DNA of 64,000 bases from contig JAIWNE010000093.1 of the NCBI GenBank assembly GCA_025331445.1, positions 62,001 to 126,000 on the forward strand, written 5' to 3'. Source of the DNA: Blakeslea trispora. Its lineage: Eukaryota; Mucoromycota; Mucoromycetes; Mucorales; Choanephoraceae. Each line of letters starts with the position of its first letter. Positions within the stretch are counted from its first letter, which is position 1. This document shows, piece by piece, positions 1 through 11,934 of the stretch. The notes below the pieces were generated by a model. It ran no database searches and was not told the DNA's origin. It saw only the letters and a list, made by a program, of their open reading frames with translations. The translations under genes were made by a program, and so were the position numbers.

Positions 1-168
1 AAGCTTCCCATTGAGATTCAACAGAAGAAGATCAGTAGGAAGGTTGTGAAGGATTTCATGAGAGAGAGATTCGGTTACTCTTTGGAAGCAGATGTCATCT
101 TCTGCTACAAGCAATTGCCGGATGCTATACAGCGTAGTGATGAAATCTTTCTTGCCTATTTGGATTGA
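1..168 (+). CDS. C-terminal end of an unidentified protein, cut by the window edge
   Basis: Frame 1 is open from the first base and ends with TGA at 166-168, giving 55 residues. The peptide is rich in Lys/Arg and Glu, with a basic stretch (QQKKISRKVVKDF) followed by an acidic end (AYLD). I do not recognise the family. The composition looks coding rather than random. It could be the last exon of a host gene or of a transposon gene whose body lies upstream of the window. Confidence 0.45.
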   Translation, partial: KLPIEIQQKKISRKVVKDFMRERFGYSLEADVIFCYKQLPDAIQRSDEIFLAYLD

Positions 169-195
169 TTCAGACATTTTCCCTTTGCCTCTAAA

Positions 196-1009
196 ATGAA
201 ACTGGATAACTGTGGTATCTTAATCATCCATCTTCTAATCACTTTGTATCAAAAGTCTGTAAGGAATAAAGTAGATGACATCCTCAAAGATGAAAAGTAT
301 AAGCGAATCTTGTATAAAGGTACTGCTGATAACCAACACTACCCACCCAACCATTTTCTGGATTTTGAAAGCATCATGTACAAACACAAGTTTGAGTTGA
401 ACCATCTATCTCTGGAAATCAGGAGTAGAACTAAAGACGATAGCTCTGGTGATAGTAAGAAAATAAAGCTTACTTTTGATGCCAACAGCAGCAGCGATAT
501 AGAAGCTAACACTGGTGTCAATGACATTAGTCACCTCTTGGCCTTTCTTGACCTGACAATACCTCTTCGTAAAAAAAACAACGACAACAACTCAAGAACC
601 ATGGTCTCTGTACCTTTTGTTGAGTAAAAAAAAAATACTCTGAGGATTATGTTGACGCATGTGTACCTCGGAAAGAACACCTGGCCAAGAAATAGGTAAA
701 CATTATGAAGGACGATGTCCAAAAAGAAACCTGAAAACAATACTGACAATAAAGAAAAATCCTTTTCCAGAATAAATGATGATGATCTTGTCCCCCTTTT
801 TCTCTGATCCCTCTGAAGGCGATGATTCAAGCATTAATGAATATGCTTCTGTCTTAGCTCGATACGTCCAAAGTCTACTTGATAGTTTATACAACGGCTT
901 TGAAAATAAAACAGTCTTTAGTATTTCATTCTCCAACAAGTGTCAAAAGCATTTTGATCTCTTCATTGAACTTCCCACCCAAAAAAAAAGAAGTGAAATT
1001 ACACGATAG
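196..1009 (+). pseudogene. Unidentified ORF remnants (196-627 and 776-1009)
   Basis: Two open stretches on the plus strand, 143 and 77 codons, lie end to end but in different frames. The first has a hydrophobic start and a Ser/Asp/Lys-rich middle (residues 78-105). The second begins with a run of Met and ends in a basic tail. They could be parts of one decayed gene, since both are richer in Asp, Ser and Asn than the non-coding sequence around them. I recognise no domain. They could also be chance ORFs in AT-rich DNA. Confidence 0.25.
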
Positions 1010-1377
1010 ATGTTGTTGGGTGATCCATTTAAAATATCTAATGAAGTATACACTCCAGTTTTGCGCGTTGTAGTTAATAACGACAACGTTAATTGTCTTG
1101 TTGATACTGAGAGGGTATTGACACTATGAGTCGCAAAAAACGTTAGTATTTTGAGTTTGAGTTGACTGAAATGAAAACTTACAAATTTGTTTAAAAGTGC
1201 AGTGGATGAATAAATGTGGATGTAGATAGAAGGAGTGGGTTAATTAATATTTTAAATAAACATTTAAAAAACTTACCCTAAAAGGTACACACACGCCATC
1301 AGCGGTAAGCCTAGCTCTGTTTCGTTTTAGGAAAAGTAGCGGCAAAAAAGAGTACAATGTAGAATTGATTGCTTTTG

Positions 1378-4300
1378 TTAAAGATACGGGTTGAATACAT
1401 CAAGAGTTCCTTTGCCGATCAGTCTAGATGCACCAGAGATACCAATGGCTAGGGCTGAAAGAGAGTCTCCTGGTTTGTGGGATTGTTTTGCTAAATTAAG
1501 AACACAAGCCTTGTTGCTGCATATAGAGGTACCATTGATCGTTTTCAGACTTTCTCTTCCATCCTTCTCTACAATTCTCAATGGATAACTTATTTTTTCA
1601 AAGCAAAAAACACAGACTTGAGACGTGTTATGTTCATTGGTTATACATACTGATGTATAAAGACTATGCTTCTTCGGCTTCCATGAACCACCTAGACGAA
1701 CTTGTCCTCGAATGGACGAGCCAATACCGTAGCCTCTATCACCCACGAACATAATGTGTAGTGCTTGCCGTTGTTGTTGTTGCTGGCCATACCTCCTTTC
1801 AGCTGAGCACGTTCGATCAAAAGTCTTTTCTTGTCTCATTTCATACCGCTTCTTACTTCTATTGCGAGCAGAACTGTAATAAAAATTTTTTAATGTATTC
1901 TTATGCTCTTGATACGCATTGTATGCGACTATAGCACCTTCAAGAGTTGTAGCTGTTTTTAGAGAGTATTGTGAGAGAACTGCCTCCGCTGCTTGTACTT
2001 CTTGACCTTCTGGGATAGCTTTTGCACGTTGCAGACTGTGTTGAAAAGCATAACCACCGCTTCGAAAATGCAAATCCCTAGGATTGATTTTGAATGTCTT
2101 AGGAATACTTAGTAATTCTTTATCAATGGTTGATAAGTCTGATGCTGTTGCTATAAGTAAATCAGTAAGCATGTTTAGGTAATAGCAGCAGTAATAACAA
2201 CTTACGATTTGTAGAAGTAGACGTTTTGTACGTATCATATAACTGGAGGTGATATCTTAATTTTCTCAAAGAAAATGGTGCTGTTTCAGATATAGAGACA
2301 ATTCCATTATCAGTCCCAGAAAACCTAACCTCGTCTTGCTTTTCTAATATACTCCCATCAATTGCTACATTGTCAACATTCTCGAAACACTTGTATTCTT
2401 CAGATGTAATCTTTTTTGTAGACGTCTGTGCAGGCTGTTGTCCTTTCGGATTTCTCAGGAAGTAGGCGTCATGCCTTAGCTTTTTAAGTTTGTTTCTTTG
2501 AATATAGATATCTTCATCAAGCTGCTTTCGGTTTCTTCTCATCTGCGCTATTTGTTCATAAAGATCTTGGTTTGACACAAGAGCTTTGTTTGCTTCTTCT
2601 CGGAGAGTTTTGTTCAGCATCGTTTTATCTTGCGGCACCCACTGTTCCTTCAGCTCCGTGATGTTGTTTCTGAGAGTAAAAACTCGTCTTGCCTTACATG
2701 CCTGTTTGAGCTTATTAGATACTTGATTTATTTCATGTTGGAGTCTGTTGACTTCAGTCTTGGAAAAATTTGTGGTGGGAGCCAGTGGTGAAGCCGGTAT
2801 AGGTGCAGACGATGATGGCTGAGCTTCTTCTTGAGACTTGATCGGCTGACATGTGTTGGCTGGTGAAGCGTTATCAAGTATGTTACAGATACGAACTGTT
2901 TCTGCACCAGGAAGTATAACCATGTAGTGACCAAATGCATGCTTCCATTTGTTATAAATAGCAAGTAGTTTTTTCAAATCAAAAAAGAACTGAACATAGC
3001 ATCCTTTTGTTCAGTTGCAAGCTGTCTTGTGGTGATAATGTTTCCATCAAAATCATGAACATTTAGTGGATTTGTTTTTGCGTTAGTTCCGCAAAAGAGA
3101 CTGAAAAGAGATGGTGCATCCAAATGGAGAGCATTCAACTGGGAAGGGCTTGTCAAAGGGCAAAGAGAGGCTATTCGCTTTGTCTGTCCGATAGCACGAA
3201 AGATAGTATTTGCCATCAAGAAGAAAGGAATATTATACTGAAAATTTTTCGATGTCTTGGCAATGACATGTAGGGAGAGATTACATTGGCAATCATTATG
3301 CAGACGTCTGATTCTTTTGGACTCAAATCTGAAGTTTGTTCTGTTCAAATGGTCAATCATGCTTCAGACAAGCTTTGTTTGCTAAATAGCTTTACCTTGA
3401 AAATGTTGTATCGTAATTTTTCCTTGAGGATTTGAATACAAAGTTGCTCTTAGAATAGCTACCAAGGCTTTTATTCTTCTTCTGGGGGTATCATTGTTGT
3501 CTTGCGTAGCATTGTCTTCCAGCTCTAGAATGCGACCTTCTGCTGCAGGAAGTTCTTCGGCAAGGTTCATGAGATCAAGTAGCTCGTTATCGTCATCATC
3601 AATATGGTTTGGTTTCTCTTGCTGTTTTAGTTTTCCTTTTGAAAATGCTGATCTCTGTTGAAACCCAAAAAAACATTAGCCTGGCATTGTATCAACTAAT
3701 CTTAAACTACTTGCCTCGTTTTTCAAAATTTCTTCGTACGTATTTATTCTAACTTGACAGTGGTCTGCTCTAGTCTTCCATTTTTCATCTTGGAAATTAC
3801 TTTCTTTATATTTTTTGAGCATTGTCTCTAGCTTGTTTTTTTCTTTCTTGAACAGATTCCGTCGATAACTTCTTGAGTTATTAATCAAACTAATTGAGGA
3901 AAAAGGAATGGCTGGCAGGTAGACATGATTTTGGGTTTTCTTTGTTTTTTGACGATCTTGCTTTGACTGTGAGAGATAATGCTTATACTGTTTGGTTCGC
4001 TCAGGGGCAAGGTGGATACGCAGTAAATGACTTAGTAGCTGGTTTAGTGTCTTTCTAAAACGACCAGGGCGGGTCCACATGTTTTTAAAGTTTACGAAAT
4101 ACATGGAGTAGGCTTTCTGCATCAAGTAGCTGTCAACAGTACATTTTTCGTCCTCTCTAGGAGGCATTGCATCCACAAAAGCCTTTATAATAGGGTTCTT
4201 GTTTAAGGTGTCTTGTCTGGTACCTTTAGGACCAAAATAGGCACTGTGAATAATTTGAAGATGACTCTGGTCAAAGATGTTTTTGTAAAGCTTCTCAAAC

Positions 4301-5172
4301 AATCTAGATTCTACGCAATTTGGTGCAAGTGGAGAAGGCAGAAATTCCTAATTTGATGATGACCCAGAAGTTGGAAGAATGTTTGACAAAGCTTCACCTC
4401 GAGACTCTCGCAAAGATATAGCACCTGCATCATCAATAAGAAATGCGTAGTTAAGCATCAAGAGAAAAATGCAGTACACTTTGAAACTATAACAGGAGAT
4501 GTAATCAGTTACATTCTCCATCGCTTCATTCAAAGTCTTTATAAAATGATCTTTTATGTCTGGTTTTAAGTCTTTTCGGATGATCTGTCGCATGGCCATT
4601 GTAAAGGTTCTGCGCTGTTCTTGATTAGACTGTTGTTCAACAATGGAGCCTTGAGCTTCTGCTACAGGAGTATGTGGTTCAGAGGCCGTTGGAGTAGCAA
4701 GCTGAGCTCTCATATTTTCAACAGTACTATCGAATGCATCTTGGACGTGGTCAACCCAGTATTGATGGTTCTTCTTTGTTGCTCTATTTCTTTTAATATA
4801 TATCTCAATAGAGCCAGCCGCAAAACCATGACTTGATTCTGCACCAGTTACTACACCCTTCTCTAACCTTGTAGACTTAAGTAAAGTTTCTTTTAAATGA
4901 CGAAGATCACCATCACTATTTAATATGTTGCGTATTTCTGCCTCTAGCCTTCGTTGCATTTCATTGTGCAAAGCTTCTAAAAGCATACCATCATCCTCGC
5001 GACCTTTTCCTTTTATACGCTTTCTGCTACTCGGTCCCTCAGATTCTACTTCACCAAATGGACGTTTGCTTTGAGACACCCATCTCAAAACAGGAGGATT
5101 GTTCACGCGAGTTGACTCCGGATCATACCTAAAAGCCTGAGCCTTACTTTTGCCTTTTCGACGACTTGACAT
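1378..5172 (-). pseudogene. Fanzor-like (eukaryotic TnpB/OrfB) RuvC nuclease, intron-containing, broken
   Basis: Fanzors are RNA-guided RuvC nucleases related to IS200/IS605 TnpB and are spread by transposons. Reading down the minus strand, the gene opens with a basic, coiled N-terminus (ATG at 5172). Charged helical segments follow, then the C-terminal RuvC core. All three expected carboxylates are present: Asp in GTDNG (2309-2311), Glu in ITNEHNTSQ (1633-1635) and Asp in GDSLSALAIG (1465-1467). The Glu is followed by a zinc-ribbon pattern, CVFC ... CSNKAC. One intron is clear at 2205-2151 (55 nt, donor GTAAGT, branch-like CTAAAC, acceptor TAG) and joins RuvC-I to the rest in frame. Damage: an in-frame TAG at 4348-4350, two stops near 3366-3384 (perhaps a missed intron), and a one-base shift near 2985 in a T run. 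The stretch at 3571-3735 also needs splicing or a frameshift. The family call rests on motif order and spacing only. Confidence 0.6.
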
Positions 5173-7557
5173 TGTGCAAAAAAGAAAATTACTTAATAGT
5201 TGTTAAAAAACAAAAGAAAGAAAGAAAGAAAGAAAGAAAATCAGATATATGTCTAGATATATATTCCAATCCTGAACACTTGGCTCTGTGTGACGAGAAA
5301 TGAAGCTGTCCTTTTCGAGGACTGATTCTTTAAATTGACAGCCTTTAAATCAGTATGTTGATAGACGATTCATTTTAAAATTCATAGTAGTCAGCAAAGT
5401 ATCTCTCTCTGTTAAACTTTACTAGGGCATTAAACCTATTTAACTATATGGTATAATTAGACTCCAAGTTTGTTGTAGGTATGAGCAAACGATGAATTCA
5501 TTGTTCTGAGAAGTTTTATCAAATTGTATTCATTGTGTTATTTTTCTCACACTAAAAAAAACTTTCAGGAGAGATTTCTAAGTAATGATATACGAGCATA
5601 TTACAAACCGAACCTACGTTCGGTAACAAAATTAGCACCTTCGCTACGCTATGGTCAATTGTTCAGAAGGCGAAGATCACGTGACTGCAAATTAATTTTT
5701 CTCAAATTTCAGTAATAGATGTTTTGATACCACATTTCACGATATTCCCTGGCTATTTGTTGCGTTGCTGATGGCCCAAAAAAAATCAACAGGTCAATAA
5801 ACTGTTGAATTCTTATCTATCTACTATGAAGGCCTCACTAAAGCGATGCATCAAAAGTTCGATATGATAATTAACAATAAGCTGGACAACAACAAAACAT
5901 TGACCTACTCCACCAAGTTGAACATTTATCTAATTAATGTGACTTATAAGTTTAGAAGCACAACTAAAAGTGATAATGCTATTGAAGACAAACCTTAAGA
6001 ACTTAGCACAGCGGTGCAAAGAGTTTTTCTTTGTATCAGCAAACACTTCTTCATTTGTGATTACAAACACTATCAGCTGACTCCAAGTATTACCGTCTGG
6101 TTAATAGCCAATGCTGTTGAGCGCATTTAAGGGGCAGCACAAATGAGTAAAGAAGGTTAATATAAATAAGCAACTTCAAGCATGTAATATGTTTTTATTA
6201 TGATCGATAACGCCTCCCATTTGGCTACATTTTGAAATATGAGCGAATCAAGCTTCTTTAATCTTTACAAAGCCTTCATTCATTTGGCTTAATTTGTAAA
6301 TTAAATAGACTACTTTTTTTATTAGCTTGAAACGAATCAAAGCTATATATTCACGATTCTTTAGCATCATCTGGAACCTAGACTTCTATTTCTGTATCTA
6401 AAACACCGTTGCAATTGTACTTGGATGGAATGGAATCATAGGCGGAGCCTAGGACACCTTTGGGGAGTTCCTCAGAACGAAATTCGAGAGGCTAACTTGA
6501 TTAGAACAGCATACACAAATGCAACTTCGCCCAAAATAAAAAAGAGAAAGAAGCGATGACGACATGAGATGAGCAGTGATACACATAAGTAGAGTGGATC
6601 AGAGGACAACACCAGTAAATGTGATATTTCTAGTATAGTTGATAGATATATATTTTGGGGTGAAACTTTCGACATATATCTCTTTCCGCAAAATCAAAAA
6701 TTTGAGTGCGCAAATGGAGCCTGAAAAATCAATATAGCCTAAAAACCTAATCCTCTCTTTGAGTTCAGAAATAAACTGCCACATTTACTTTAATCAATTA
6801 GGTGCATGACAAGATGAACGAGTTCCAAACTGTATGAAAGGTTACAGTTTACTTGTCTACAAATTTCAAATTGATAATACAAGCCTTGAATGGTAGTATA
6901 TGTTTGCGTAATTCAGTCTACAGTTGCTTCTTTGTGTGCTTGAACACTCCTCAGGTAACTCCGTACTATTGTCGATGTAGATCTTTTCCTAAACAGTCGA
7001 TGAAACAAGACACAAGAAGGGGTCCTACCATATCGAGTTTGTTACAACCGTTGAGAGCTGTAAATAAAAAAAAAATTGATAGATGATGCTTCAGTTAAAA
7101 CACATCTCACATACAGTAATGTGTTTGAATAGTAAATTTAGTCGTCTTGTACAAAGATGCTTGTTAGACAACACAATCCCTTCTCCTTTTTTGATACTTA
7201 CATGTGGTTGATTAGTTGCTGCAAAATAATCAACTATTGCCAAAATAGTTAGGTTTGATATACAAGGTATATTCTTACCTTGATCAAGACGGCTGGTTTA
7301 GCTTCTACTGAACTGGAGCAAAAATAATTAAAGATGCGTGGTTGGTAAGGAAATGCATTGCTTTCTCTCTTCTTTTCTTTTTTTGCTTTCAATATTCCAA
7401 ATGTCTGAAACAAAACAAAATAAAAAAAATTGCCTTAAATAGAGTTGACAAATTATAATAGCTGCACACGCCAACCACACGATTATTGCATAGGTAAATA
7501 ATAATACACTGCATAACCTGATCTGCAAAACTAAAGTGCAAGAAGGATAATAGCAGA
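5173..7557. other. Non-coding stretch, no gene seen
   Basis: AT-rich DNA without a convincing ORF. It holds a (GAAA)n microsatellite at 5213-5240, just upstream of the Fanzor-like gene, and one copy of a dispersed transposon-end-like motif (6657-6688, listed separately). The open frames seen here have low-complexity or frame-shadow composition. Confidence 0.6.
6657..6688 (+). repeat. Dispersed transposon-end-like motif, copy 1
   Basis: Begins GGGGTGAAACTTTCGA and runs on into ATATATCTCTTTC. Closely related versions occur at 13869-13898 and, as CAGGGCGAAACTTTTTGA, at 12118-12142, with an inverted copy at 11935-11960. The copy at 12118 lies just in front of a decayed mariner transposase, so the motif is probably a mariner-type terminal sequence. 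Here it stands alone with no transposase. Confidence 0.45.
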
Positions 7558-7693
7558 ATGCGACAAGAAATTCGAAACACATTAGAGGTCGGAGTTAATG
7601 CAATTGCTAGAGGAACGGCTGATAACAAACACGAAACATCAAAACTAATATTCTCTTTTTATTTCCTTGTTTCTGTTTTTTTATATACTCTCT

Positions 7694-7870
7694 TTACTTT
7701 TACTGCTCTTAAACTTATCATTACATCTGTTACTTTTACTGCTCTTATACTTATCATTACATCTGTTACTTTTACTGCTCTTATACTTATTATTGCTTCT
7801 GTTACTTTTACTGCTCTTATACTTATTATTGCTTCTGTTACTTTTACTGCTCTTAAACATATAATTACTT
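7694..7870 (+). repeat. Tandem repeat, 36-bp unit, five copies
   Basis: Units start at 7694, 7730, 7766, 7802 and 7838, each built around TTACTTTTACTGCTCTTA followed by an ACTTATYATT-type end. Because 36 is a multiple of three, one frame translates as a repeated 12-residue hydrophobic block (SVTFTALILII). The repeat ends 25 bp before the ATG of the next gene. Copies differ at a few positions, so the array is not brand new. Confidence 0.85.
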
Positions 7871-7895
7871 CTTTATTATTTTATTTATTGCCTTA

Positions 7896-9258
7896 ATGAA
7901 ATACCAGCCAATTTATACTTACTTGGAACAGAATCCCGATGGTGATCTTGATCAGTTCCTGCGATCACACTCCGACTTTGTGCGTTCATTGGAAATCTTG
8001 GATCTCAAAGTCCTTAAATCAAACGTGTCAAGAGCATTCGCTTATGCTTTGAAAAAGCAATTCCCTGATCTATCTAGTGTGCAGATCAAAACTAGATCAA
8101 AGTCTGATGATGAAAGTTGGATCAGGGCGCTTAGCCCTGAGGCTATTACCAATCAAAAAGAAGTGAAAGATCCGTTGTTCAAGTGGTGTTTTGAAGAGCT
8201 GGAGAAAGTAGAATCTCTTAGTGAACGCCGTCAAGGATATAAGGCACACATCGATCAGCTCTTGAAGGAAAATGGTGAAGATTTGCAAGACATAGCCAAT
8301 CGGCTGTCGTTGTTGCTCTTGGAGAAATTCTCCCAGTTAACAAAGGTAGAGCTGGCCACTTTGAAGCTAAGCCTGTCCACCATCTTCAACATTTCTTCAG
8401 CAGAGTTCAAGGACGTGCTTCAAGAGCATTTATCACCTAAAGAATTTAGTATGATCTGCAAAGCAAAATACAGCAGAAAACTAAACAAAGAAGCAGAAGC
8501 TGAGATTGACAAGGTGATCAAAGAGCTTCAAGAAGAATCAAAGAAAGAAGAGCCAAACTTTGGCATTAAATTGGGCAAGAAGTCAAGCTGTACCAGGGAG
8601 AATCAGATCAGACTAGTGTACAGCTTCTTGTACACATCGCTCAAGCCAAAGAAGAAAAGAGCTGAGTTAGATTATGTAAAAGTAGTGAGTCTGGTACTTG
8701 AGTACATATTGAATGATACTGATTTGGACCTTTCTGCTGGAGAAACACAATGTATTGCTACACGGCAAACAAGACTCGGAAACGAGATGAAGTACAGTAG
8801 TAGCAGCAGCACAAGCAGAAGCAGCAACATCTCCGGTCGCAAGATTGACATTTTGCTGAAAGACGAAGATGAAACCGAACTCTGTGCGATCGAATTCAAA
8901 TGCCCAGTTGAAGAGAACAAGAAGCGTAAGACCATGAGTGGCAGCAGTAGCAGTTTGAGGAAGCGTAGTGACATGTCACTCCATCAAGAAGGAAAGAGTA
9001 TGAGAATCAATAAGTGCATCGCACAGCACTTGAAAAAAGGAAACGATGGGTGTGTCGTTGGAGTTGACTTCAATGGCTTCAGCGGTCACTCCTATGCACT
9101 CATACAAGTTGATCAAGGTCATGTGTGCGTTGAAATTGATAACTTTTGGTTGCCAGACTCAAAAGAAGAATTGCAAGGCGCAAAGTTGAAAGACGTCCTT
9201 TTGGCTCTTTATGAGCTTAAAGAAGTTTGGCTGAGTATTTCGAAGTCAAAAGAAGAAG

Positions 9259-9289
<31 letters not shown>

Positions 9290-9362
9290 TGTCAAAGACA
9301 TACTTGACACTTATGTTTTTTTTAGTCCCAAGATGGCAAAACGCCTTATTAAACCATATTGA
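7896..9362 (+). CDS. PD-(D/E)XK nuclease-like protein, 488 aa
   Basis: One uninterrupted ORF. The N-terminal two thirds are helical and charged with no domain I know. The C-terminal third carries a pattern typical of the PD-(D/E)XK nuclease fold: Asp318 in GRKIDILL, then Glu333-x-Lys335 in AIEFKCP, followed by a conserved-looking QEGKSMRINK (residues 364-373). This matches the D...ExK active site of that fold, known from nucleases and many mobile-element proteins, but the assignment is motif-based. A GAA microsatellite encodes a run of Glu near residues 452-465, followed by a short C-terminal end. Part of the gene (codons about 115-274) is copied at 13050-13528. The ATG at 7896 is the first in frame after the 36-bp repeat array. 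Confidence 0.5.
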
Positions 9363-11305
9363 ACTCTACGAAAAGATTGAATGCTGTAACGTTTAGTTAG
9401 ATGAGATATGCTTTGTATCGTAAGAGAAAAAAATATCTATACTACTAGCCCTAAGACTTCAATGAATCAGAGAAAAAAAAAGACGAGGCAATCCCTGATA
9501 AACGTCCAACTATCAACCATCTAGCCATTTTTGTGAGATTTAGATGGGACTTTTTGTTTCAATTTGGGTGCACTCTATCAGCCTATGTTTTGTGCTTGTT
9601 TATGCATTTTGAAGAAGGTTATGGTACACGGACTAAATATACAGACTATCAACTTTGCAAAAATTAAAAAAAATTGGTGTAATGTTTTTTTTCTAGCATA
9701 AGGTGTTTTTAGGCAGCATAAGAATGAATCCTCTTTCTGTTTCCCTTGACACTCACTTAATTTTGCTAAACTGGTTTCTCAACACTCTTGATAAAATGAA
9801 TGCCAAATTTAAGTTGGTATTTGCTATCAAGAAGTTCAGCTCTGTTGAAGAGATGAAGGAGATTTTCTTAAAAAAGCTCAACATCCTTTTTTTTTCGATC
9901 AAAAGCTTTCGCTTCAAGAGAAGTGAGTAGCCTACAAGTATGAAGATGACGAACGTGAAAGAACAAACTACGACAATTTGCAATCTTTGACCGAAAAAAT
10001 TGAAGTCTTTGACATTGGTGCTGAAAATGCCAACTATGAGCCAGCCATAGTAACAGTTGAGAAGTTGAAGTGCAGGTGAAACACCCTTAAGTGCAAGTAT
10101 CCTGCCTTTGTCAAGATCTTTAACTTGAATAATACCAGTCATGAAGTGATACACCATCATCTTTCCCAGGATGTCACCGTCTATGCTATCCACCATAAGT
10201 AAAGTCCCAAGGTCATGGGCCACATTTTTTCTTCCATCCTGGCAAGTGGCGAAAAGAATCCAGTTCCCCGTGTTATGGAGGTATTGATAGATAAAGTTAG
10301 TTTATGTTGGTTACTTATTTACAATCATTAGGCACCGAATGTTCACAACATTTTCAAAAGGATGTTCAAAACATTCAGACGATTTTCCTAAAATCAAAAA
10401 AAAACAGCAAAGATATGTGCCCTCTCTCATAACCAGTCTTGAGGAACTCGGATGTATTGTTCGTATCCAAGCTGTTTCAAACAGCAAAATTAAGAACCCT
10501 TTTCTTTAGGACTGAAGAAGTCATCAAGGAGACCATATACTGACCTGAAATCTTAATCATCGTTGTCACTTATAAGACTAATGCATACAGAATGAGTTTG
10601 GTCAATATTGTAGGCATTTGCAACGCTTCTTCCATCAAGAAAGACAACTGTATTCAAGCTATGAGAATCAAAAAAACTCCCTGTTAGAAAAATAAATCAA
10701 CATAAAATGCTTTCTCCAAAGATGGAAGAAAAGCGCTTTTTAACCATGGAAATCTCAGCTCTTTAAGTTCATCCTACAATTTTCAAATGAAACTTTTTTA
10801 AAGACATCGCTATTCACAATTTGCTTTTATAGGTTTATTTGGCAAAACTAATGAATCGCATAATAATCCTGTAACTTGATTCTTATACAATGTGATTTGT
10901 AATGATATACTTGCCAAAGTGCTACTAGCTCTGCTTCAACTTCTTTTGTTAGGTGCATGTTGTGCTTTAGAGAGCAAAAGATAGTTCATGGAGCTCCAAG
11001 AATTTGGGTTGCTCTCTCGAGTTACATAACTTCTTGAATTTCGGTAGCTATCAAGAATTTGGAACAGTTAGTATATACATATGTTATGCCCTGATAGACT
11101 CTAAACTTGAATACCTTTTTAGTATAGTATAATAGACTGAAACTTGCTCTTAGCCATAACCACAACAATGACCACACACATGTTTACTCTGTGTAGTGTT
11201 CTCTGGCACGAAAGTACAGGGCACTCAGATTGCTTGTCATGACGCGCTCAAGTTCTGAAACAGCTATAAATTCTAAGGGAAAGAATGGTATTGGGCTAGC
11301 TTAGG
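9363..11305. other. Mostly non-coding; faint unidentified plus-strand relic around 9703-10230
   Basis: An open frame at 9703-9930 is followed in another frame by about 90 plausible-looking codons (around 9940-10200) broken by a stop. The peptide is Lys/Glu/Ile-rich and matches nothing I know. The minus-strand ORF over the same bases (9753-10223) looks like its shadow. The rest has no gene, RNA or repeat I can support. Confidence 0.4.
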
Positions 11306-11595
11306 CAGAGGTAAGCAAATGTTCATCGCAAGCATAAAGCTTGCAACTCTTCTATTGAAACTTGACTAGCTATATGGAGAAACGTGAAGTCCTAGGGTTA
11401 GATCAGAGGTAAGCAAATGTTCATCGCAAACATAAAGCTTGCGACTCTTCTATTGAAACTTGACAAATCCTAGGAAAGAAATAACCGTTTATTTTGAGAA
11501 AAAAGGGGTGATGCCTTGGCTGAGACAGAGGTAAGCAAATGTTCATCGCAAACATAAAGCCTGCGACTCTTCTATTGAAACTTGACCAGCGTCAG
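11306..11595 (+). repeat. Three copies of a 61-bp intron-like repeat
   Basis: Copies lie at 11306-11366, 11404-11464 and 11526-11586 and differ at only three or four positions. Each starts CAGAG|GTAAGC, a strong splice-donor context, and ends in CTTGAC, a branch-point-like motif. An AG follows 3-9 bases later (TAG, TAG, CAG), giving potential introns 11311-11369 (59 nt), 11409-11473 (65 nt) and 11531-11595 (65 nt). These lengths match the 50-62 nt introns seen in genes of this window. The 38-57 bp between copies are not conserved. Whether this region is transcribed cannot be told from sequence. Confidence 0.6.
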
Positions 11596-11934
11596 GAAGA
11601 AATAATGAACAATTAAAAATATTTTTTTTTTTTTTTTTGCAAACACGCCAAGCAATCCTTCATAACTTTTTCTCCTCTTCTACTAAACATTGAAAGGCTA
11701 TTGGCTAGAAAAGATTTTAGTCTAAAATAACAGGAAATTACACAAGAATATCAAAGTCCATAGATTACACAAGTCGTCAATGAGGCTCTTAATACTGGTT
11801 GCTGAGAATAAAAAACTTGCACGAAAATCTGAAAAGAAAAAAGAGACCCAAGTTCTACAAGAAATGAAATGGAGCTGAGTGAGTGAGGAGTGTATGTGGA
11901 GGTGGGTGGATCCTGAAGAAAAGAAGAATTTAGA

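Noticed and set aside
5213..5240. Regulatory element upstream of the Fanzor-like gene
   Set aside because: Simple (GAAA)n microsatellite; nothing else supports a function.
11306..11586. CRISPR-like array (repeats with unique spacers)
   Set aside because: Only three copies, 61-bp repeats, unequal spacers of 37 and 61 bp, a eukaryotic genome and no cas genes; splice-site structure explains it better.
11306..11586. C/D-box snoRNA cluster
   Set aside because: The reverse strand has a GATGA-like element but no properly placed C and D boxes in all copies.
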